From an uncultured Collinsella sp. (GTDB lineage Bacteria > Actinomycetota > Coriobacteriia > Coriobacteriales > Coriobacteriaceae): 64,000 bases of DNA. The position numbers and the translations under genes are program-made. Each line of letters begins with the position of its first letter. Positions within the stretch are counted from its first letter, which is position 1. The notes under the pieces were generated by a model that had not been told where the DNA came from, searched no databases, and was given only the letters and a program-made list of their open reading frames with translations. Below, one piece after another: positions 43,187 to 51,851 of the stretch. The stretch spans positions 1 through 64,000 of the forward strand of contig USPC01000002.1 of assembly GCA_900556605.1 (NCBI GenBank), given 5' to 3'.

Positions 43187-45935
43187 GTGAGCGATTGCAA
43201 GAGGGTTTACCGTTTTGGAACCGACGCCCAGGGCACCTGTGTCACTGAGGGCGACAAGTCCATGAACTTTGTGCTTGGCGGCAAGGGCGCAAACCTTGCC
43301 GAGATGAGCCGCATCGGCCTGCCGGTTCCCGGTGGTTTTACCATTACCTGCCAGACCTGTGTCGAGTACTCCGGCGCCGGCAACGTCTGGCCCGAAGGCG
43401 CACTCGATGAGATCGTTGCCGCCGAGGCCGACCTCGAGGCCCGCTGCGGCAAGAAGCTCGGCGACGCCTCCGACCCGCTGCTCGTGTCGGTTCGCTCGGG
43501 CGCTCCGTTCTCCATGCCCGGCATGATGGACACGGTCCTCAACTTGGGCCTCAACGACGACTCCGTTCAGGGTCTAATCGCCCAGACGCAAAACCCGCGT
43601 TTTGCCTGGGATAGCTACCGCCGCTTTATCCAGATGTTCTCCAACGTCGTTATGGGTGTCGATGCCGACCTGTTCGAGAACGCGCTGACCCAGGCACGCC
43701 TGGTCGCAGGCGCTCGCGTCGATTCCGAGCTTTCGGCCGAGGACCTGCAGGAGCTCGTGGAGACCTTTAAGGGCATCTTCTCCGAGAACGTCGAGGCCGC
43801 CCTGTATCCCGAGCTCGAGGTCGCCGACGGCAAGCCCATCTTCCCGCACGATCCGGAGCTCCAGCTGCGCCTTGCCATCCAGGCCGTCTTTGGCAGCTGG
43901 ATGAACGAGCGCGCCTGCATCTACCGCAAGCAGCATGGCATTTCTGACGAGCTCGGCACCGCCGTCAACGTGCAGGCTATGGCCTTTGGCAACAAGGGGG
44001 AGACCTCTGCGACCGGCGTCGCTTTTACGCGCAACCCGGCCGACGGCACCAAGGAGTTCTATGGTGACTTTTTGGTTAATGCCCAGGGCGAGGATGTCGT
44101 CGCCGGCATCCGCAACACCGAGCCCATCGCCGACCTCAAGAACACTCCGGGTCTCGAGTCTGCAGGTGAGGAACTCGAGCGCGTGTTCCTGACACTCGAG
44201 GATCATTACCGCGATATGTGCGATATCGAGTTCACCATCGAGCAGGGCAAGCTCTGGATGCTCCAGACCCGCGTGGGCAAGCGCACTGCCACCGCTGCCC
44301 TGCGCATCGCCATCGAAATGGTCGAGGAGGGCCTGATCACCCGCGAGGAGGCCGTGAGCCGCATCGACCCCGCGCAGCTCGACCAGCTCCTGCATCCGCA
44401 GTTCGACGCCTCCAAGAAGTACGAGGTTCTAGCCAGCGGTCTTAACGCCAGCCCTGGGGCCGCCGTGGGCGAGGTCGTGTTCTCGAGTGACGATGCCGTC
44501 GCGCGCCAACGAGGGTCATAAGGTCATTCTGGTTCGCTGGGAGACCAACCCCGATGACCTGAAGGGCATGGTCGCTGCCGAGGGTATCCTGACCAGCCAC
44601 GGTGGCAAGACGAGCCATGCCGCCGTTATCGCTCGCGGTATGGGTACGCCCTGCGTCTGCGGCGTCGAGCGCTTCCATATCGACGCCGCCGAGAAGGTCG
44701 TGCGCATCGATGGCAGCGACCGCGTGCTGCATGGGGGCGATGTCATCTCCATCGACGGCACCCAGGGTATCGTCGTCGACGGCGCTGTCGATCTGGTTTC
44801 GGCCGAGCTCACCGGCGACCTGGACACCATCCTGTCCTGGGCCGACGAGATTCGCCTGGACGAGACCGTCGGCCACGCCAACCATGTGCGCGTCAACGCT
44901 GACAATCCCGAGGATGCCGAGCTCGCGCTCGAGTTTGGTGCCGAGGCTATTGGCCTGTGCCGCACCGAGCACATGTTCCTGGGCGACCGCAAGAACATCA
45001 TCCAGAGCTTTATCTTGTCCGATGATGAGGCCGTGAAGCAGCAGGCCCTCGCCGACCTGCTCAAGGTTCAGACCGAGGACTTCCTGGCGATGTTCAAGAC
45101 CATGTCCGGTCGCGATGTGGTCGTTCGCCTGCTCGATCCGCCGCTGCACGAGTTCCTGGATAATCCGCGTGAGCTCGAGGTCGCCATCACCAAGAAGGAA
45201 GCCGCTGACGCCAACGAGGAAGAGCTTGCCGCTCTGCGCACCCGTCTGCGTCGTATCGACGGCATGGTCGAGTCCAACCCGATGCTCGGCCTGCGCGGTG
45301 TGCGCCTGTCCGTCGTCTTTAGCGATCTGCCGCTCATGCAGGTTCGCGCAGTGGCCACGGCTGCTGCCCGCCTTATCAAGGAGGGCGTCGACCCGCGCCC
45401 CGAGATCATGGTTCCGCTCGTTTCCATTACGGCCGAGCACGTTCAGACTCGCGAGGTCATCGAGCGCGTGATCGCCGAGGTTTCCGCCGAGGAGGGCGTC
45501 GAGCTCAATATTCCCGTGGGCACGATGCTCGAGCTGCCGCGTGCCTGCATGGTTGCCGACGAGATCGCGCAGCACGCCGACTTCTTCTGCTTTGGCACCA
45601 ACGACCTCACGCAGACGACCTTCGGCTTCTCTCGAGACGATGCCGAGGCCAAGTTCATCCCGCTGTACATGCACAAGAAGATTCTGAAGGACAACCCCTT
45701 CGAGACCATCGACTCGGCGGTACTGGAGCTGGTGCGCATGGCCGTCGAGAAGGGTCGGGCCACCAACCCCGACATGCACTTTGGCGTGTGCGGCGAGCAC
45801 GGCGGCGACCCCAAGTCCATCAAGGGCCTGTTCAACGTGGCCGACGTTGACTACGTGTCCTGCTCGCCCTACCGCGTGCCCCTCGCACGCCTGGCTGCCG
45901 CCCAGGCCAAGCTCGAGGCGAAGCGCTCCGCCTAA
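43187..45935 (+). pseudogene. ppdK: Pyruvate, phosphate dikinase, interrupted by a frameshift
   Basis: The intact enzyme interconverts pyruvate, ATP and phosphate with PEP, AMP and pyrophosphate. The first frame (GTG 43187 to TAA 44521) carries the ATP-binding part: GGKGANLAEM, SVRSGAPFSMPGMMDTVLNLG and the start of the swivelling domain (NASPGAAVGEVVFSSDDAVAR). The second frame (open from 44487 to 45935) continues at once with ANEGHKVILVR, the phosphohistidine region GGKTSHAAVIARGMG and the PEP/pyruvate barrel ending FGVCGEHGGDP. Joined they give about 915 residues with nothing else missing. The break lies in the GC-repeat at 44499-44508 and equals loss of two bases. Whether it is a real mutation, a phase-variable tract or a sequencing error cannot be told here. 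Confidence 0.9.
44499..44508 (+). other. Frameshift site in a GC dinucleotide run within ppdK
   Basis: The sequence GTCGCGCGCCAACGAG reads VARQR in frame 1. One more GC unit would give VARANEG and join the two frames exactly. The short CG/GC repeat is a natural site for slippage, in the cell or in sequencing. Confidence 0.85.
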
Positions 45936-45973
45936 CGTTTTGGATTTAGACGCCTAGCGTAGCCCCCTTCATG

Positions 45974-46001
45974 CCGCCCGTCTCGTTCGCGAGGCGGGCG
46001 G
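45974..46001 (+). terminator. Hairpin after ppdK
   Basis: CCGCCCGTCTCG and CGAGGCGGGCGG form a 12-bp stem with one wobble and a TTCG tetraloop. It is followed by TTATCATG, not a solid T run, so it is a weak or factor-assisted terminator. Confidence 0.6.
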
Positions 46002-46047
46002 TTATCATGTGCGGGTTTTGTCTTTTTGTCTGCGTAAAAAATTGTTC

Positions 46048-46138
46048 TTGCAGCAGAAACCCGCGCGTGTATACTCGAATACGTTTGTTCAACTACGTGC
46101 CGGCCAAGGTGGTACGGCACCTCTAGAAGAGTAAGGAA
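46048..46138 (+). promoter_or_regulatory. rplS promoter and leader hairpin
   Basis: TTGCAG (46048-46053), 16 bases, then TATACT (46070-46075). The leader contains GTGCCG (46097-46102) and CGGCAC (46115-46120), which can pair 25 bases before the ATG. This hairpin could influence L19 translation, but that is only a suggestion. Confidence 0.5.
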
Positions 46139-46144
46139 TTGCAC

Positions 46145-46486
46145 ATGGATTACATCCGCGCAATCGAGCGTCAGCAGATCCGCGAGGACATTCCTCAGGT
46201 TCGCGTCGCCGACAACGTCAAGGTTCACTACCGCATTAAGGAAGGCGACCGCGAGCGCATCCAGGTCTTCCAGGGCGACGTCATCCGCATGGCCGGCGCC
46301 GGTGCCCGCGAGACCTTCACCGTCCGCAAGATGTCCTTCGGTGTCGGTGTTGAGCGTACCTTCCCGCTTCACAGCCCCAAGATCGCCAAGCTCGAGGTCG
46401 TTCGTCATGGTCGCGTCCGTCGTGCCAAGCTGTACTACCTCCGCGACAAGGTGGGCAAGGCTGCTCGCATCCCCGAGAAGCGCTAA
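46145..46486 (+). CDS. rplS: 50S ribosomal protein bL19
   Basis: This protein sits at the 30S-50S interface. From ATG 46145 it is 113 residues. [25 protein letters not shown] and [21 protein letters not shown] are conserved, as is the Arg/Lys-rich end ([10 protein letters not shown]). AAGGA lies 7 bases upstream. It normally follows trmD directly; here it is separated by lepB, glyQS, the PPDK regulator and ppdK. Confidence 0.96.
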   Translation: MDYIRAIERQQIREDIPQVRVADNVKVHYRIKEGDRERIQVFQGDVIRMAGAGARETFTVRKMSFGVGVERTFPLHSPKIAKLEVVRHGRVRRAKLYYLRDKVGKAARIPEKR

Positions 46487-46521
46487 GAAGATCGCAGCGT
46501 CTGTCCACTCGTTTGGACGTA

Positions 46522-46551
46522 AGGGTCACCTTCGGGTGGCCCTTCTTTTTA
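46522..46551 (+). terminator. Intrinsic terminator after rplS
   Basis: AAGGGTCACC and GGTGGCCCTT form a 10-bp stem with a TTCG tetraloop, followed by CTTTTT. Confidence 0.88.
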
Positions 46552-46579
46552 TCTGATTTGCATGCAAGGAGGGCCTGGT

Positions 46580-47368
46580 ATGGCCAATATGACGAGCTCG
46601 GTTTCGGCATCGCAGGTTGCCGGCGAGCTGGCGAGTGCCACGTTCGAGGAGATTCCCGCCCTCGTGGAGCATTATCGCGAGGATCCGCGCCAGCAGGTGA
46701 TCAAGGCTTGTGAACGCGCCCTCAAACGCCATGCTAAGGAGCTTGCCGAGCGCGAGCGCGTCAACGGCATGTACGAGCTTATGCATGAGCTCGGCGGTGA
46801 TGGCGTGGTCGTGGGCGTCGACGAGGTGGGCCGTGGCTCGGTAGCGGGGCCCTTGACCGTGTGTGCCGTGTGCCTTCCGATGGAGCCGCGCATCTGGGGC
46901 ATCAACGATTCCAAAAAGCTCACGCCGGCGCGCCGCGAGCTGCTCTCGGTGAAGATTGCCGAGGTGGCGACCGCCATTGGCTTTTGCCATATCGCTCCTG
47001 CGGATATTGATGAGATGGGCATGGCCCGCGCCATTCGGGCCGCTGTCGTGGGCGCGGTTGCTGATACTGGGCTTGAGCCCGATTGCGTGCTTATGGACGG
47101 CAACCCTCTGGGTGCCGTGCCCCATGAGCGCGACGTGGTCAAGGGCGACGCCAAGATCGCCTGCATCGCCGCGGCGTCCATCATGGCCAAGGTCACGCGT
47201 GACGAGATGATGGTCGAGTACGACGCCGAGTACCCCGAGTACCATCTGGCCGAGTCGAAGGGCTATGCGAGCCCCGAGCACATCGAGGCCATTCGCAAAC
47301 ATGGACTTTGTCCGCTGCACCGCGTGAGCTTTTGCGGAAACTTTTTGCAGACTGAGCGCCTTTTCTAG
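46580..47368 (+). CDS. rnhB: Ribonuclease HII
   Basis: It nicks RNA in RNA-DNA hybrids and removes misincorporated ribonucleotides. From ATG 46580 (AAGGAGG upstream) it is 262 residues. VDEVGRGSVAGPL contains the catalytic Asp-Glu, NDSKKLTPARRE follows, and MDGN and KGDAKIACIAAASIMAKVTRD hold further active-site residues. About 70 N-terminal helical residues precede the catalytic domain, as in other Gram-positive RNase HII. Confidence 0.94.
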   Translation: MANMTSSVSASQVAGELASATFEEIPALVEHYREDPRQQVIKACERALKRHAKELAERERVNGMYELMHELGGDGVVVGVDEVGRGSVAGPLTVCAVCLPMEPRIWGINDSKKLTPARRELLSVKIAEVATAIGFCHIAPADIDEMGMARAIRAAVVGAVADTGLEPDCVLMDGNPLGAVPHERDVVKGDAKIACIAAASIMAKVTRDEMMVEYDAEYPEYHLAESKGYASPEHIEAIRKHGLCPLHRVSFCGNFLQTERLF

Positions 47369-47418
47369 GTCAATTGTGGAGACAGGGACCTCTGGGGGTT
47401 TTATAAACCTGCTGGTAG

Positions 47419-47460
47419 CGGGCCGTATGCAACACCATTGTTGCGTACGGCCCGTTTTTT
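47419..47460 (+). terminator. Intrinsic terminator after rnhB
   Basis: The 16-position stem CGGGCCGTATGCAACA/TGTTGCGTACGGCCCG (one mismatch) with loop CCAT is followed by six T (47455-47460). Upstream of it, GGAGACAGGGACC at about 47378-47390 resembles the loop motif of the hairpin at 6738-6780. Confidence 0.92.
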
Positions 47461-47558
47461 GACGGCATTTGGTCAGCTTTTGGTTTGCTTCCGGTACTTA
47501 CCCGCATGAAAGGTGCCCTCATCATCGGGGCAATGCAGTGTGCGGGAAAGGAGACCCC

Positions 47559-48044
47559 ATGAGTGCCGCAAGCAAAAAGAGCAAGACGCAGCAGCTCAAG
47601 GAGCGTTGGGAAAACGGCGAGCTCGACTCCGGGGCGATGACGCCCGAGTTTATCAAGGGGCTCAGTCCCCGCGAGCTGGGCATGCTGGGCGAGCTGATCA
47701 CCATCGACTACTTTAACGAGCGCGGCTACACCTTGATGGAGCAGGGCTATCGTTGCACCGAGGGCGAGGCCGATCTGGTGCTGCTCGATGAGCTCGACGA
47801 TGTCGTGGTAATGGCCGAGGTCAAGACCAGACGCGTTGCACTGGATTGCAGCACGAGGGTCTTTCCGGAGGAGGCCGTGGACGCCCAAAAGCAACGCCGC
47901 TACCGCCGCATCGCAAGTTGTTATCTCATGGAGCACTATCCGCTCAAGGCAATCCGCTTCGATGCCGTGGGCGTCACCATTCGCGGCGGGCATATCGCCG
48001 AGATCGAGCACCAGTACAATGCGTTCGATTGGCAGGTGTCGTGA
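47559..48044 (+). CDS. yraN: UPF0102 (YraN) family nuclease-like protein
   Basis: The 161-residue protein starts at ATG 47559 with AAAGGAG upstream. Its C-terminal part has the endonuclease-like fold of the family: LGELITIDYFNERGYTLMEQ, then EGEADLVLLDE ... VVVMAEVKTR, with the E/D-(x)n-ExK pattern. About 45 extra N-terminal residues are charged and helical. Its function in cells is not settled. The stop overlaps the comM start (TGATG), as in many genomes. Confidence 0.88.
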   Translation: MSAASKKSKTQQLKERWENGELDSGAMTPEFIKGLSPRELGMLGELITIDYFNERGYTLMEQGYRCTEGEADLVLLDELDDVVVMAEVKTRRVALDCSTRVFPEEAVDAQKQRRYRRIASCYLMEHYPLKAIRFDAVGVTIRGGHIAEIEHQYNAFDWQVS

Positions 48045-49567
48045 TGGCGTTCGAAACTTTTGCCGTTCACGCAGCCTGTATCCGCGGCGTCGAGGCGATT
48101 CCCGTCACGGTCGAGGTTTCGCTTGCGGGCGGCATCCCGGGCATCCAGATGCTCGGCATCCCGAGTATGGAGGTCATGGAGTCGCGCGGGCGCATTCGCT
48201 GTGCGATGCGCTCTGCCGGATTCGAGATCCCGCGCTCGGGCATTACGGTCAATCTGGCACCGGGCGATATCCGAAAGACCGGTAGCGGTTTTGACCTGCC
48301 GATAGCCATTGCGGTGCTTGCGGCCGATGGGCAGATTCCACGCGACAATCTCGACCGCTGCCTCATTGCCGGCGAGCTCGGCTTGGATGGCACGGTGCTT
48401 CCCGTCAAGGGCGAAGTGGCGTTTCAGCTGCTGGCTCGCGACATGGGGCTGTCTTTTATCGCCGGCAGGTCCGACCAGCATGTTCCGCTCGCGGGGGTCG
48501 ATTGCGGTTTTATCGATCATCTGTCGCAGCTTGCCCGCGGTATGGGCGAGGCAGCTCGGCATTATTTGGATTCCGAGGGCGTCGAGGCCTCCTTTGAGCC
48601 CGAGCTCGATTATGCCGACGTGTTGGGGCAGGAGGTCGCCAAGCGCGGCATGGCGCTTGCGGCGGCAGGGGAGCTGGGCTTGCTTATGATTGGGTCTCCG
48701 GGATCGGGCAAGACCATGCTTGCGCGCCGCATGACGGGTATCTTGCCTGAGCTTTCCGTCGAGGATCAGCAGGAGGCGCTTTGCATTCATTCGGTCTTGG
48801 GTGAGAACATCGATGGCCTGCTTGCGGGGCATCGGCCGTTTCGTAGTCCCCATCACAGCATTTCGACTGCGAGCCTTATTGGCGGAGGGCGCCCGGTGCA
48901 TCCGGGCGAGATCAGCCTTGCCCATGGCGGCGTGCTCTTTTTGGACGAGCTTGCCGAGTTTCCCACCGGTGTGCTGCAGACGCTTCGTCAGCCTATCGAG
49001 CGCGGCTATGTCAGGATCGTGCGCGTCGACGGCGCCTTTACGTTTCCCTCGCGCTTTCAGCTGCTTGCGGCGAGCAATCCCTGTCCCTGCGGCTTTTTGG
49101 GCGATCGCGAGGTCCCGTGTCGCTGCTCGGCATCGATGGTCGAGCGCTATCGGTCCAAGTTGCGCGGTCCCTTGGCCGACCGCATCGACCTGATGATCGA
49201 CGTGACCCGCCCTGATCCACAGGTGATTATCGAGGGCGCCGAGGGCATGTCGTCGGCCGAGCTGCGCGACTATGTTGTCCGCGGTAGGGCTTTTCGTGCC
49301 TGGCGCGAGACCCATATGGACGATCCGGACGCCGAGGCCGAGGCTGCCGAGCCCCGCTCTATCGATGGTGTTGTATCGACCTTCGCGCTTGATCAGGCGG
49401 CGGAAACGTGCGTACTTGGCCTGTCGAAGCGCACACATCTCACGGGGCGCGGCATCGTGCGTCTGGTGCGCATCGCGCGCACGATTGCCGATGTCGCTGA
49501 AAGTGAGCGGGTGACGCAAGATCATGTGCTCGAGGCCGCGATGTATCAGGGAAGGAGGGATCAGTGA
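48044..49567 (+). CDS. comM: YifB/ComM-type Mg-chelatase-like AAA+ ATPase
   Basis: In naturally competent bacteria ComM is a hexameric helicase that promotes branch migration of incoming DNA. From ATG 48044 the protein is 507 residues: N-terminal domain (about 1-170, PGIQMLGIPSMEVMESRGRI), AAA+ domain with Walker A GSPGSGKT near 216 and Walker B VLFLDELAEF near 305, and a Cys-rich NPCPCGFLGDREVPCRCS segment. An open frame continues upstream inside yraN but is not homologous. Followed by dprA with a short overlap. Confidence 0.93.
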   Translation: MAFETFAVHAACIRGVEAIPVTVEVSLAGGIPGIQMLGIPSMEVMESRGRIRCAMRSAGFEIPRSGITVNLAPGDIRKTGSGFDLPIAIAVLAADGQIPRDNLDRCLIAGELGLDGTVLPVKGEVAFQLLARDMGLSFIAGRSDQHVPLAGVDCGFIDHLSQLARGMGEAARHYLDSEGVEASFEPELDYADVLGQEVAKRGMALAAAGELGLLMIGSPGSGKTMLARRMTGILPELSVEDQQEALCIHSVLGENIDGLLAGHRPFRSPHHSISTASLIGGGRPVHPGEISLAHGGVLFLDELAEFPTGVLQTLRQPIERGYVRIVRVDGAFTFPSRFQLLAASNPCPCGFLGDREVPCRCSASMVERYRSKLRGPLADRIDLMIDVTRPDPQVIIEGAEGMSSAELRDYVVRGRAFRAWRETHMDDPDAEAEAAEPRSIDGVVSTFALDQAAETCVLGLSKRTHLTGRGIVRLVRIARTIADVAESERVTQDHVLEAAMYQGRRDQ

Positions 49568-50499
49568 TGGGTGAGGTCCGCTACGAACTGCATCCCGGTG
49601 ATGGCCTGTTTCCCGCTACTGTTCTGGAGCTTTCCGATGTGCCGCAGACGTTGTTCGTCCGTGGCGACCCGGAGGTGCTCTCGACGCCGGCGCTCTCGAT
49701 TATCGGTGCGCGCAAGGCCTCGCCGTACGGCCTTGCCGTGGCAGAGCTGGCCGCGAAAGTTGCGGTCGAGGCGGGGGTGACGGTGGTCTCGGGCGGCGCG
49801 GTCGGCTGCGACCAGGCCTCGGGTTGGGCCGCGGTCAACGCCGGTGGCAGGCACGTCGTGGTGTTGGGTACGGGCGCCGACGTGGTCTACCCGCGCTCGA
49901 GTGCGGGGCTCATCGCGCGCACGATCGATACGGGCGGCGCGGTCGTGTCCATCTCGCCTTGGGGTATGGGGCCACGTAAGTTTGCCTTCCCGCGGCGTAA
50001 CCGGGTGATTGCCGCGCTTTCGCAGGCGCTCTTCGTGTCGGAGGCTGGCATGCCTTCGGGCACGTTCTCGACGGCGGAGGCCGCCATGGACCTGGGGCGC
50101 GAGCTTCTTGCCGTGCCGGGTTCGATTTTGTCACCCGAGTCGCGCGGTACCAACTACCTCATTGCCAACGGGGCCTGCTGCATTATTGACGAGGAGTCAA
50201 TCGAGATGGCCATCTCGCGAATCTACGGCACCCTGCGCTATTCGCGTCCTGATGCACCCGGTATCGCAGATCTGGACCCCACGCAGCAGGCCGTGATGCA
50301 TGCGCTCATCGCCTCGCCGCTCAAGGTCGACGACATCGCGGCACTCGTCTCGCTCGATGCCGTCGGCGTGCTCAAACTTCTGGGTTCGCTCGAACTCGAG
50401 GGCCTCATCGAGCGCATGATGGATGGAAGGTATGCGCCCTCCAAGTTTGCCCTTCACGCCCAGACGCCCTTCGGTCACAATGGAAAACGTGTCAATTAG
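49567..50499 (+). CDS. dprA: DNA-processing protein DprA
   Basis: It protects incoming single-stranded DNA and loads RecA during transformation. The protein is 310 residues from ATG 49567; GTG 49564 is an alternative. The Rossmann-like core shows SIIGARKASPYG, VVSGGAVGCDQASGWAAV, GTGADVVYPRSS and FPRRNRVIAALS. A C-terminal winged-helix-like part (residues 240-295) follows. Cys replaces the usual Ile in GxD (GCD). There is no N-terminal SAM domain. Confidence 0.94.
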   Translation: MGEVRYELHPGDGLFPATVLELSDVPQTLFVRGDPEVLSTPALSIIGARKASPYGLAVAELAAKVAVEAGVTVVSGGAVGCDQASGWAAVNAGGRHVVVLGTGADVVYPRSSAGLIARTIDTGGAVVSISPWGMGPRKFAFPRRNRVIAALSQALFVSEAGMPSGTFSTAEAAMDLGRELLAVPGSILSPESRGTNYLIANGACCIIDEESIEMAISRIYGTLRYSRPDAPGIADLDPTQQAVMHALIASPLKVDDIAALVSLDAVGVLKLLGSLELEGLIERMMDGRYAPSKFALHAQTPFGHNGKRVN

Positions 50500-50513
50500 A
50501 AAGGTGTTTGCAG

Positions 50514-51851
50514 ATGCTGTTTGATCAGGTGACGGTTATCGGTGGCGGTCTGGCGGGATCGGAATGCGCGATTCAGCTGGCAGATCGCGGGTTCGCCGTA
50601 AAGCTGTGCGAGATGCGCCCGCAGGTGAGCTCTCCTGCCCACCATACCGATCACTTGGCGGAGCTCGTCTGCTCCAATTCGTTTAAGTCGACCCGTCCCG
50701 ATTCTGCCGCCGGTCTGCTGAAGGCCGAGCTCGGGCGTATGGGCTCGGTGCTGCTCGACTGCGCTCATCGTGCCGCTGTTCCCGCCGGCGGCGCCCTGGC
50801 GGTCGACCGTGTCAAGTTTTCCGAGCTTGTCGAGGCCGAGGTTGCCGCCCGCCCCAATATCGAGGTCGTTCACGGCGAGGTCACCCAGATCCCCGAGGGC
50901 CATGTGGTTATCGCTGCGGGCCCCTTGTGCTCGCCGGCATTGAGCGAGGAAGTCATGAAGCTTGTTGGTGGTGACGCCCTGGCTTTCTTTGACGCGGCCG
51001 CTCCGATTGTCGATGCCTCGACGCTCGATATGGACGTGCTGTTCTCGCAGTCGCGCTATGAGGAGCAGGGGAGTGGCGACTATCTCAATGCCCCGCTCAA
51101 CAAGGAAGAGTACGAGGCCTTTATCGAGGCGCTCACCACGGCCGATCGTGTGGTTCTCAAGGACTTTGAGGGCGGGGACCTGTTCCAGGCCTGCCAGCCT
51201 GCCGAGGAGGTTGCGCGCACGGGCAAGGATGCCATCCGTTTTGGTGCCATGAAGCCCGTTGGACTCACCGACCCGCGCACCGGTTGTCGTCCCTGGGCGG
51301 CGATTCAGCTGCGTGCTGAGAACAAGGAAAAGACGGCCTATAACCTGGTTGGCTTCCAGACCAACCTGACCTTCGGCGAACAGAAGCGCGTCTTCCATAT
51401 GGTTCCCGGACTGGAGAACGCCGAGTTCTTCCGCTACGGCGTCATGCACCGCAACACCTTTGTCGATGCGCCGCACGTGCTAGATAGCACCTTTGCCGTT
51501 CCCGGCACGAGCGTGCGCCTTGCCGGTCAGATTACTGGTACCGAGGGGTACATGGAGGCTGTGGCGACGGGTCTGCTCGCCGCGCTCAACACCTATGCCG
51601 AGGTCGCCGAGGGCGCTCCCGTCGAGCTGCCGCGCGTGGGTGCCCTGGGCGCGCTCGTGGGGTATGCGACCGATCCGGCTACGGTGGGTTACCAGCCCAT
51701 GCACGTCAACTTTGGCCTCGTGCCGCCGCTCGAGGACGGTAAGCGTCGCAGCAAGCGCGATCGTTACCAGGCCTATGCGGATCGCGCCCTCAAGGCCTTG
51801 GACGCCTATCTGGAAACGCGCTCCGATCTGTTTGGAGGCGAGAGATCATAG
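50514..51851 (+). CDS. trmFO: tRNA (uracil-54) methyltransferase TrmFO, folate-dependent
   Basis: It makes ribothymidine at position 54 of tRNA with methylene-THF and FADH2. From ATG 50514 it is 445 residues. FAD-binding VIGGGLAGSECA is at the N-terminus; CEMRP, ELVCSNSFKS, GRPW-like CRPWAAIQLR and the C-terminal MHVNFGLVPPL fit the family. AAAGGTG supports ATG 50514 over TTG 50508. The 3' end holds the Shine-Dalgarno for the recombinase, whose start overlaps the stop codon. Confidence 0.95.
   Translation: MLFDQVTVIGGGLAGSECAIQLADRGFAVKLCEMRPQVSSPAHHTDHLAELVCSNSFKSTRPDSAAGLLKAELGRMGSVLLDCAHRAAVPAGGALAVDRVKFSELVEAEVAARPNIEVVHGEVTQIPEGHVVIAAGPLCSPALSEEVMKLVGGDALAFFDAAAPIVDASTLDMDVLFSQSRYEEQGSGDYLNAPLNKEEYEAFIEALTTADRVVLKDFEGGDLFQACQPAEEVARTGKDAIRFGAMKPVGLTDPRTGCRPWAAIQLRAENKEKTAYNLVGFQTNLTFGEQKRVFHMVPGLENAEFFRYGVMHRNTFVDAPHVLDSTFAVPGTSVRLAGQITGTEGYMEAVATGLLAALNTYAEVAEGAPVELPRVGALGALVGYATDPATVGYQPMHVNFGLVPPLEDGKRRSKRDRYQAYADRALKALDAYLETRSDLFGGERS

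Noticed and set aside
47846-48043. N-terminal extension of comM
   Set aside because: It is an out-of-frame reading of yraN. The ComM N-terminal domain begins exactly at ATG 48044.
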